Positions 26,986-33,855 of a DNA stretch of 64,000 nucleotides are shown piece by piece. The number at the start of each line of letters is the position of its first letter. Position 1 is the first letter of the stretch. The translations under genes and the position numbers were made by a program. The notes under the pieces were generated by a model. The model was not told the DNA's origin, did no database searches, and saw only the letters and a program-made list of their open reading frames with translations. The stretch is from contig NZ_CP151634.1 of assembly GCF_038397725.1 (NCBI RefSeq), forward strand, positions 3,410,001 to 3,474,000, read 5' to 3'. The DNA comes from Microbacterium sp. LWO13-1.2. Its GTDB lineage: Bacteria; Actinomycetota; Actinomycetes; Actinomycetales; Microbacteriaceae.

Positions 26986-27651
26986 ATGTCCCGCACCATC
27001 CGCCGCGGCACCATCGCCACCGCAACCGCCGCCCTCACCGCCGGCCTCATCCTCGCGGCGCCCATCGCCGCGAGCGCCCACGTCGGGGTCAGTCCCGATG
27101 AACTCGTCGCCGGTGACCACGGCGTCCTCACCTTCTCGTTCTCTCACGGCTGCGAGAACTCGCCGACGACTGCTCTGCGCATCACGATGCCGGAGGGCCT
27201 GGCATCCGTCGCACCCACCATGGACGGCGATTGGAGCATCGACGTCGAACGCGGCGACGATGGCCTGGTCAGTGCCGTCACCTACACGGCGATCACGCCG
27301 GTGCCGCACGACCTGCGCGGCGCGGTCAGCATGTCTGTCGGTCTCGAAGAGGACGGCCCGGAATCGCTGGCGTTCCCGGTCGTGCAGCAGTGCGTCGAAG
27401 GCAGCACCGAATGGACCCAACTCGCCGAGGACGGCGAGGATCCGCACAGCCTCGACGCCCCGGCACCGGTCGTCACCGTCGCCGCAGCGACCGCGGATCA
27501 CTCCACGCACGACGCCGGCACGGCAGAAGATGCCTCGCAGACGCCTGCTCCCGAGCAGAGCGCCTGGGGCACGATCCTCGGTGCCGGCGGACTCGTGGCC
27601 GGCATCGCCGCGCTGGTCGTCGCCACGCTCGCGTTCCGTCGTCGAGTCTGA
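26986..27651 (+). CDS. YcnI family copper-binding protein (DUF1775)
   Basis: A 221-residue exported protein: signal peptide, mature N-terminus at HVGVSPDEL after ASA, a DUF1775/YcnI beta domain (TFSFSHGCENSPTTALRITMPEG, PHDLRGAVSMSVG), a Thr/Ala/His-containing linker (TADHSTHDAG), then a C-terminal membrane anchor and RRRV tail. In Bacillus YcnI the mature N-terminal His binds Cu(II), and this protein keeps that His. AGGAGA precedes the ATG. Confidence 0.9.
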   Translation: MSRTIRRGTIATATAALTAGLILAAPIAASAHVGVSPDELVAGDHGVLTFSFSHGCENSPTTALRITMPEGLASVAPTMDGDWSIDVERGDDGLVSAVTYTAITPVPHDLRGAVSMSVGLEEDGPESLAFPVVQQCVEGSTEWTQLAEDGEDPHSLDAPAPVVTVAAATADHSTHDAGTAEDASQTPAPEQSAWGTILGAGGLVAGIAALVVATLAFRRRV

Positions 27652-27661
27652 CCGGAACGGA

Positions 27662-27696
27662 CCCGTGAACCCGGTGCGACGTGCCGGGTTCACGGG
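27662..27696 (+). terminator. Terminator-like inverted repeat after the YcnI gene
   Basis: Perfect 13-bp arms (CCCGTGAACCCGG / CCGGGTTCACGGG) around a 9-nt loop, beginning 10 bp after the YcnI stop and 25 bp before the Mur ligase ATG. No U-tract. Confidence 0.75.
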
Positions 27697-27721
27697 CTCG
27701 CCGTGAGATCATGGATGCGCC

Positions 27722-29347
27722 ATGTCGATTGAACAACAACCGAGCCTGCCCCCTGTGCTCCGCCCCGCGAACCCGCCGCGGCGTGAGCTCACCGAACTCG
27801 CCTCCCGATTCGCCCGCGATGTGCGCGGCGACGCGAGCGGAGTCACCGTGACCGGCATCACCCTTGCCACGGCCGATCTCCGTCCCGGCGAGGCATTCGT
27901 CGCGATCCGAGGCGTGAACCGCCACGGCGCGGAGTTCGCCGCCACCGCTGCGGAGAAGGGCGCGGTCGCGGTCATCACCGATGAGGCGGGTGCCGCCATC
28001 GCCGCGCCGTCCGGTCGTCCGGTGCTCGTCGTCGACGATCCCCGCGGAATCCTCGGGGCTCTGAGCGCCTGGGTGTACGGCACTGGCGCCGACGATCCGC
28101 TTCCGCTGCTGTTCGCGACGACCGGAACGAATGGCAAGACCAGCGTCTCGCACCTGCTCGAAGGCATTCTCGATCAACTCGGCGTGGTCACCGGCCTCTC
28201 CTCGACGGCCGAGCGGCATATCGCCGGCGAGGTCATCGTGTCGCGTCTCACCACGCCAGAGGCATCCGAGATGCACGCGCTGCTCGCCCTGATGCGTGAG
28301 CGCGAGGTCGAGGCGGTCGCCGTCGAGGTCAGCGCCCAGGCGCTGTCACGCCATCGCGTCGACGGCATCCTGTTCGATGTCGCCGGCTTCACCAACCTCA
28401 GCCACGATCACCTCGACGACTACGCCGACATGGAGGAGTACTTCGAGGCGAAGCTGCCGCTGTTCCTGCCGGATCGCGCCCGCCGCGCCGTCATCTGCCT
28501 GGACTCCTCCTCCGGCGCGATCGTCGTCGAGCGCGCAGAGATCCCGGCGGTCACCGTCGGCACGCCGTCGATCGCCGCCGATGCCGAGGCAGCGGCTCGC
28601 GCCGACTGGGTGGTCGTCATCGACGAGGAACGCGCCACCGGCACGACATTCACGATGTCCGGCCCCGACGCCCGCACGCTCACCACCACGGTGCCCGTCA
28701 TCGGCCCGCACATGGCCGCGAACGCGGCACTCGCGATCGTGATGCTGTTGGAGGGCGGCTACGCCTGGGAACGGATCACCGCGGCGCTGGAGCGCGACGG
28801 CGGCATCCGCGCCTACCTTCCCGGCCGCACCCAACTCGTCTCCGGCGACCGTGGACCGGCCGTGTTCGTCGATTTCGGCCATTCTCCCGACGCCTTCGAG
28901 AAGACCCTCGCGGCCGTGCGCCGGGTGACGCCCGGACGCGTGCTGATGCTCTTCGGCGCTGATGGCGACCGTGACGCCAGCAAACGGTTCGACATGGCAC
29001 GCACGGCCGTCGAAGGCAGCGACATCCTCGTCGTCACCGACCACCATCCCCGATTCGAGAACCCGGAATCGATCAGGGCCACCCTGATCGAGGGAGCCCG
29101 TATCGCTCGACCGGATGCCGAGATCCACGAGTACTCGCCGCCGGAGCGCGCGATCGTCGCTGCCGTCGGACTCGTCGGTGAAGGCGATGCGATCCTCTGG
29201 GCGGGCCCTGGGCACCAGGACTACCGCGACATCCGCGGAATGCGCACCCCGTACTCGGCGCGTGAGCTCGCCCGCCGGGCCCTGAGGGCGGCAGGCTGGC
29301 CGGCGCCCGCCTCGCGCTGGCCGGTACCGTACTCCGACGAGGACTAG
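27722..29347 (+). CDS. MurE-like Mur ligase, paralogue outside the dcw cluster
   Basis: A 541-residue Mur ligase. An N-terminal UDP-MurNAc-binding-like domain (RPGEAFVAIRG) is followed by the ATP-binding P-loop at about 134-141 (TGTNGKTS), the NLSHDHLDDYADMEEYFEAK segment containing the carbamylated Lys, and a C-terminal ligase domain. The site that reads DNPR in meso-Dap-adding MurE is D440-H-H-P-R444. MurE adds the third amino acid of the peptidoglycan stem. A true murE is expected in the dcw cluster elsewhere, so this is probably a paralogue of changed specificity. It is followed convergently by dxr. Confidence 0.88.
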   Translation: MSIEQQPSLPPVLRPANPPRRELTELASRFARDVRGDASGVTVTGITLATADLRPGEAFVAIRGVNRHGAEFAATAAEKGAVAVITDEAGAAIAAPSGRPVLVVDDPRGILGALSAWVYGTGADDPLPLLFATTGTNGKTSVSHLLEGILDQLGVVTGLSSTAERHIAGEVIVSRLTTPEASEMHALLALMREREVEAVAVEVSAQALSRHRVDGILFDVAGFTNLSHDHLDDYADMEEYFEAKLPLFLPDRARRAVICLDSSSGAIVVERAEIPAVTVGTPSIAADAEAAARADWVVVIDEERATGTTFTMSGPDARTLTTTVPVIGPHMAANAALAIVMLLEGGYAWERITAALERDGGIRAYLPGRTQLVSGDRGPAVFVDFGHSPDAFEKTLAAVRRVTPGRVLMLFGADGDRDASKRFDMARTAVEGSDILVVTDHHPRFENPESIRATLIEGARIARPDAEIHEYSPPERAIVAAVGLVGEGDAILWAGPGHQDYRDIRGMRTPYSARELARRALRAAGWPAPASRWPVPYSDED

Positions 29348-29359
29348 AGCCGGCTCAGG

Positions 29360-30442
29360 TCAGGCCGCGGCGATCAGCCGATCGGCCTTCTGCCGCGCCC
29401 AGACTTCGGCGTCCGCAAGCGATTCCACGGTGAGCTTCTCCGGCGGCTCGTGCGCATCGACGACCCTCGCGATCGTGTCGACGATTCCGAGGAACGGCAG
29501 ACGCCCCTCATGGAATGCATCGACCGCCTGCTCGTTGGCCGCGTTGTAGACGGCCGGGAACGTCGCTCCTGCTCGGCCGACCGCCTTCGCCAAAGCCACG
29601 GCAGGGAATGCATCGTCGTCCAGCGGCTCGAACGTCCAGGACGTCGCCTGAGTCCAATCCAGCGGGCGGCCCACTCCCCCGACGCGATCCGGCCAGTCCA
29701 GTCCGAGTGAGATCGGGAGGCGCATGTCGGGAGGCGACGCCTGGGCGATGGTCGAACCGTCGATGAACTCGACCATCGAGTGCACGATCGACTGCGGATG
29801 CACCACCACGGCGATGTCGTCGTACGCGATGTCGAACAGCAGATGCGCCTCGATGACCTCGAGTCCCTTGTTGACCAGCGTTGCCGAGTTGGTCGTCACC
29901 ATGCGGCCCATGTCCCACGTCGGATGCGCGAGGGCTTCCCCCGGCGTGACCTCGGCCATCTGCGTGCGACTGCGGCCACGGAACGGGCCCCCGGATGCCG
30001 TGACGACGAGGCGTCGCACCTCGTCATGGCGGCCGCTGCGCAGCGCCTGCGCGAGGGCAGAATGCTCGGAGTCGACCGGCACGATCTGTCCTGGCGCGGC
30101 AGCGGCGAGCACGAGCTCTCCGCCGACGATCAGCGATTCCTTGTTGGCGAGTGCGAGCGTGCGCCCGGCTTTCAACGCGGCGAGCGTGGAACCGAGGCCG
30201 ATCGAGCCCGTGATGGCGTTGAGGACGACATCCGCCTCGACGTCGCGGACCAGTTGCTCTGCCTCCACCGCTCCGAGTGCGGTGTCCTCCACGCGGAACT
30301 GCGCCGCCTGCTCGCCGAGCATCTCGGCGTTGCTGCCGGCCGCGAGGCCGACGAGCTCGAACCGGCGCGGATTGGCGCGGATGACCTCCAGCGCCTGGGT
30401 GCCGATGGAACCTGTGGACCCGAGGACGATGACGCGACGCAT
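29360..30442 (-). CDS. dxr: 1-deoxy-D-xylulose-5-phosphate reductoisomerase
   Basis: Dxr, 360 residues, the NADPH-dependent second enzyme of the MEP pathway. [15 protein letters not shown] binds [25 protein letters not shown] and [10 protein letters not shown] form the substrate and metal site; GHPTWDMG-like [10 protein letters not shown] is present. ATG 30442 is 6 nt after TAGGCT (leaderless). It is convergent with the Mur ligase and downstream of the FKBP gene. Confidence 0.97.
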   Translation of the reverse strand: MRRVIVLGSTGSIGTQALEVIRANPRRFELVGLAAGSNAEMLGEQAAQFRVEDTALGAVEAEQLVRDVEADVVLNAITGSIGLGSTLAALKAGRTLALANKESLIVGGELVLAAAAPGQIVPVDSEHSALAQALRSGRHDEVRRLVVTASGGPFRGRSRTQMAEVTPGEALAHPTWDMGRMVTTNSATLVNKGLEVIEAHLLFDIAYDDIAVVVHPQSIVHSMVEFIDGSTIAQASPPDMRLPISLGLDWPDRVGGVGRPLDWTQATSWTFEPLDDDAFPAVALAKAVGRAGATFPAVYNAANEQAVDAFHEGRLPFLGIVDTIARVVDAHEPPEKLTVESLADAEVWARQKADRLIAAA

Positions 30443-30448
30443 GTCGCC

Positions 30449-30454
30449 AGCCTA
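30449..30454 (-). promoter_or_regulatory. -10 element (TAGGCT), leaderless start of dxr
   Basis: TAGGCT, 6 nt, then the dxr ATG. It overlaps the end of the upstream FKBP gene region. Confidence 0.55.
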
Positions 30455-30458
30455 TTGG

Positions 30459-31409
30459 CTACTGCGGAGCCGCGGTGGTGGCGAGGATGTCGACGACGAA
30501 GACGAGGCTCTCCTTCTCGAGCTCGTGACCCGCGCTCGCGCCGTAGCCGTCCTTCGGGGGCATCACGACAACCACCTGCGAGCCGACCTTCTGACCTTCG
30601 AGCGCCATCCGGAAGCCGGGCACCACACCCGACGTCTGGAACTGGGTGGGCGTCGCGTCGCGACCCCAACTGGAGTCGAACTCCTCGCCATTCGACCACT
30701 TCACGCCGCGGTACTGCACCACAACGAGATCGCCGGCGCCGACGACCGGGCCGTCGCCTTCCTTGAGCAGCGCGACCTCGGTCTCGGCCGGCGCATCGCC
30801 GTCGGGAATCGTGATGGTGGGGGCACCGTCGTCGTCCAGCTTCACGGTCGGCATGCCCGCAGTGGGCTCCACCGGCTTGCCGGTCGCGACGGTCGGAAGC
30901 TCTTCGATGGCCTCTGCAGAGACGACGATGTTGGGCGAGCCCTCGCCGAGTGCACTGCTGGGCACAGCGAGAGCAATTTGGGAGCCCAGGGGGTTGCACT
31001 CCAGAGCCGCGATGAACAGCGAGGACTGGCTGGGATCCAACAGGATCGGCAGGAGTCCGTCTTCGCCGCGAGCGGAGGAATCGAGGACGTTACCCGTCGA
31101 CGCGTCGACGATCTGGTAGCGCACCGACACGAGGTCTCCGGCGGTGACGTCGTCACCGTCGCCCTTTGTGACCACCGTCCGCTCGACGCCGGCGAACGGC
31201 GCGTCTGCGGGGACCGTGACCTTGAGGTCGGCTCCCTCACCGTCGAAGACGACGGCATCCGAGGTGGCTCCGGACTTGACGTCCACCGAGCACGCACTCT
31301 CCGGCTCCGGCGTTTTCGTGCTCTCCGGGGCGGCGCCACCGGCGCAGCCGGCCAGCAAGAGGGTCGCTGCGGCGACGGTGGACAGGACGATGAGCGGACG
31401 CTTGCGCAC
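30459..31409 (-). CDS. FKBP-type peptidyl-prolyl isomerase lipoprotein, tandem domains
   Basis: A 316-residue lipoprotein. The signal ends in LLLAGC. The C-terminal ~110 residues are a canonical FKBP domain (GDLVVVQYRG, FDSSWGRD, VVPGFRMALEGQKVGSQVVVVMPP, YG). Residues ~75-175 look like a second, degenerate FKBP fold (GDLVSVRYQIVDASTGNVLDSS, CNPLGSQIALAVPSSALG) lacking the central GWE/GL segment. It would assist folding outside the membrane. The frame is open far upstream; GTG 31409 with GAGG before it starts the signal peptide. Confidence 0.88.
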   Translation of the reverse strand: MRKRPLIVLSTVAAATLLLAGCAGGAAPESTKTPEPESACSVDVKSGATSDAVVFDGEGADLKVTVPADAPFAGVERTVVTKGDGDDVTAGDLVSVRYQIVDASTGNVLDSSARGEDGLLPILLDPSQSSLFIAALECNPLGSQIALAVPSSALGEGSPNIVVSAEAIEELPTVATGKPVEPTAGMPTVKLDDDGAPTITIPDGDAPAETEVALLKEGDGPVVGAGDLVVVQYRGVKWSNGEEFDSSWGRDATPTQFQTSGVVPGFRMALEGQKVGSQVVVVMPPKDGYGASAGHELEKESLVFVVDILATTAAPQ

Positions 31410-31520
31410 AGTGAGACCTCGGGATCGCGGGCGGGAGACACCATCTTCTCGCATCCCCCTTTGCCCCCGCTGGGAGGCGCGGCGCGTTTCTTCATTCCCA
31501 CGCAGGCATGGATGCGGGGG

Positions 31521-31526
31521 TAATCT
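31521..31526 (+). promoter_or_regulatory. -10 element (TAATCT), leaderless start of the acyltransferase
   Basis: TAATCT, 6 nt, then ATG 31533. Confidence 0.6.
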
Positions 31527-31532
31527 GCTCTG

Positions 31533-32312
31533 ATGACCTCTGAGCAGTCCGTGGAGCCCGAGAAGTCGCCCGAAGAGACGACGAAACCGCGACACGCAGG
31601 GTTCACCTACGCACTCGGACGCAGCCTGATCAGCCCGCTGGCCCGCCTCATCTACCGGCCTCGGGTCGAGGGCAAGGATAACGTCCCGCTGACGGGACCG
31701 GTCATCTTCGCGAGCAACCACCTCTCGTTCATTGACTCCATCGCCATTCCGGTCGCCGCTCCCCGGCCCGTGCACTTCCTGGCCAAGTCGAGCTACTTCG
31801 AGGGCACCGGCTTCAAGGGCGCCCTGAGCAAGACGTTCTTCGAATCCATCGGCGCGATCCCCGTGCGCCGGGGTGCGGGGCAAGCGGCCTTGGATGCGCT
31901 CGATCTGCAGCGCCAGCTGCTCGAGGACGGTCTTGCCGTCGCACTGTATCCCGAGGGAACCCGATCCACGGACGGGCGTCTGTACAAGGGCCGCACCGGC
32001 GTCGCATTCCTCGCCCTCCAGACCGGCGCTCCGGTGGTGCCGGTCGGACTCATCGGCACCGACAAGGTGATGCCCGTCGGAGCGAAGATGCCCTCGATGT
32101 CCGAGCGGATCACCGTTCGTTTCGGTCAGCCGCTGGATCTGTCACCGCATGGCCCCGCGACGAGCGGCAAGGCGCGACGCCTCGCCACCGACCAGATCAT
32201 GGCCGCGATTCACGGGCTGTCCGGTCAGGAGCTCGCCGGAGCGTACAACGAGGCACCGGCCCAGGGCGCGATCGAGAAGATCAAACAGGCCCTGCCGCAC
32301 GAGCGCCGCTGA
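31533..32312 (+). CDS. 1-acyl-sn-glycerol-3-phosphate acyltransferase (PlsC family)
   Basis: A 259-residue acyltransferase of phospholipid synthesis. Motif I NHLSFID (HX4D) and motif III PEGTRSTDGRLYKGRTG, plus GAIPVRRG and APVVPVGLIGTD, identify the PlsC/LPLAT family. It transfers a second acyl chain to lysophosphatidate or a related acceptor at the membrane surface. Leaderless start; convergent with the OsmC gene, 4 bp apart. Confidence 0.92.
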   Translation: MTSEQSVEPEKSPEETTKPRHAGFTYALGRSLISPLARLIYRPRVEGKDNVPLTGPVIFASNHLSFIDSIAIPVAAPRPVHFLAKSSYFEGTGFKGALSKTFFESIGAIPVRRGAGQAALDALDLQRQLLEDGLAVALYPEGTRSTDGRLYKGRTGVAFLALQTGAPVVPVGLIGTDKVMPVGAKMPSMSERITVRFGQPLDLSPHGPATSGKARRLATDQIMAAIHGLSGQELAGAYNEAPAQGAIEKIKQALPHERR

Positions 32313-32316
32313 CCTT

Positions 32317-32814
32317 TCAGCTCGGCGCCGTCACGGTCGCCTGGTGGCGGACCGGGAAGTTGACGGAGTTCGCGATGAAGCACCACTCGTTCGCCTGTGC
32401 ATGCGCACGTTCCGCCGCCTCGATCATGGATACCTCGGCGACGACGACTTCGGGATGCAGCATCACCTCGACGAAGGCTCCCCCGCCCGCCCCGTTCTCG
32501 CGCATCACGCCCGTCGCCCTGTCGGTGTAGGACAGCACGACGACCCCCGCCGTGACGCAGGCGTGCAGATACGACAACAGGTGGCACTCCGAGAGCGAGG
32601 CCAGCAGCAGATCCTCCGGATTCCAGCGCGCGGTGTCGCCCCGGAACGGCTTGTCGGAGGAGGCGAGGATGCCGGGCTTACCTGCGACGTCGAGGGTCAC
32701 GTCACGCCGATAGTCCCGATAGCCGGAGGTGCCGCTGCCGAGGTTGCCGGTCCAGGTGGCGGTGAGTTCGTAGTGGTGCTCTCCGAGGGGGCGGGGGGAA
32801 GTCTGCTCAGCCAT
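32317..32814 (-). CDS. OsmC family peroxiredoxin-like protein
   Basis: A 165-residue OsmC/Ohr-superfamily protein. The two redox Cys are in SECHLLSYLHAC and NEWCFIANSVNFPV; NPEDLLLASLSECH is characteristic. These enzymes reduce organic hydroperoxides. ATG 32814 is chosen: only 30 bp separate it from the divergent asparaginase start, and CAGACT lies 6 nt upstream, so both genes seem to start at or near the mRNA 5' end from overlapping promoters. Confidence 0.9.
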   Translation of the reverse strand: MAEQTSPRPLGEHHYELTATWTGNLGSGTSGYRDYRRDVTLDVAGKPGILASSDKPFRGDTARWNPEDLLLASLSECHLLSYLHACVTAGVVVLSYTDRATGVMRENGAGGGAFVEVMLHPEVVVAEVSMIEAAERAHAQANEWCFIANSVNFPVRHQATVTAPS

Positions 32815-32844
32815 GGAAACAGTCTGCCAGCTAGGCTTGGAGCC

Positions 32845-33840
32845 GTGATGGAGACTCTGACCGTTCAGGATGCCGTGGAACTCGCCGTCGTCGAACGGAG
32901 CGGGTTCATCGAGTCCCGTCATGTCGGCGCCGCTGTCGTGCTCTCGGCGGACGGAGAGGTCGTCGCGCGCTACGGCAACACCGAAGCCCTGGTGCTCCCC
33001 CGTTCGAGCCTGAAGCCTCTGCAGGCCGTCGCCTGCGTCACCGCCGGCGCGGTGCTCGAAGGCGAGCAGCTCGCCATCTCCACCGCGAGCCACACCGGCA
33101 CGAACCGCCACGCCGCCGTCGTGCGCGACATCCTCACCGCAGGTGGCCTCACCGAGGACGACCTCGGCTGCCCTCTGGCGTGGCCCAGCGACACCGCCAC
33201 CCGCGACGAGATGGTTCGCGAGCACGGCGCGCCCTCTCGCATCCGGATGAACTGTTCCGGCAAGCACGCGTCGATGCTGCGCGCCTGTGTCGCAACCGGC
33301 TGGCCGACCGAAGGCTACCTCGACCCCGCGCACCCGCTGCAGGCCCACATCCGCGAGGTCATCGAACGTCTGGCGGGCGAGAAGGTCGCGCACACGGCGA
33401 TCGACGGATGCGGCGCCCCGGTGTACGCGCTCACGTTGACCGGTGTCGCACGCGCGATCCACCGCATCGGCAGCGCATCGGACCGCTCTCCGTTCGCCCT
33501 GCACCGTGTGGCCGGCTCTCTGGTGCGCGCCGTCCGCGAGCATCCCTGGACGATCGAGGGTCCGGAGCGCCCGGACACGATCGCGATCGAGACCCTCGGT
33601 GTCTTCGCCAAGGGTGGCGCAGAGGGCTTCATGGTGATGGTCGCTCCCAACGGGACCACAGTCGCCCTCAAGATGCTCGACGGCGCCGCTCGCGCGTCGA
33701 CGGTGGTCGCGGCCACGCTGCTCGCCCGTGCCGGTGCGCTCAGCGATGCCGACGTCTCGAAGCTGTCCGCGTCTTTGTCGCTCGACGTGCTCGGCGGTGG
33801 CCGCCCGGTGGGTGTCATTCGCCCCGGCGCCGGGATCTGA
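32845..33840 (+). CDS. L-asparaginase II family protein
   Basis: About 331 residues of the COG4448 asparaginase family, unrelated to E. coli AnsA/AnsB. Signatures: RSSLKPLQAVACVTAGA, TASHTGTNRHAAVV, NCSGKHASMLRAC, DGCGAPVYALTLTG. Members hydrolyse L-asparagine to aspartate and ammonia. TAGGCT (32832-32837) ends 7 nt before GTG 32845, which favours that start; ATG 32848 is the alternative. Convergent with the EccC-like gene. Confidence 0.9.
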   Translation: MMETLTVQDAVELAVVERSGFIESRHVGAAVVLSADGEVVARYGNTEALVLPRSSLKPLQAVACVTAGAVLEGEQLAISTASHTGTNRHAAVVRDILTAGGLTEDDLGCPLAWPSDTATRDEMVREHGAPSRIRMNCSGKHASMLRACVATGWPTEGYLDPAHPLQAHIREVIERLAGEKVAHTAIDGCGAPVYALTLTGVARAIHRIGSASDRSPFALHRVAGSLVRAVREHPWTIEGPERPDTIAIETLGVFAKGGAEGFMVMVAPNGTTVALKMLDGAARASTVVAATLLARAGALSDADVSKLSASLSLDVLGGGRPVGVIRPGAGI

Positions 33841-33855
33841 TCCCACCGTTCCGCC

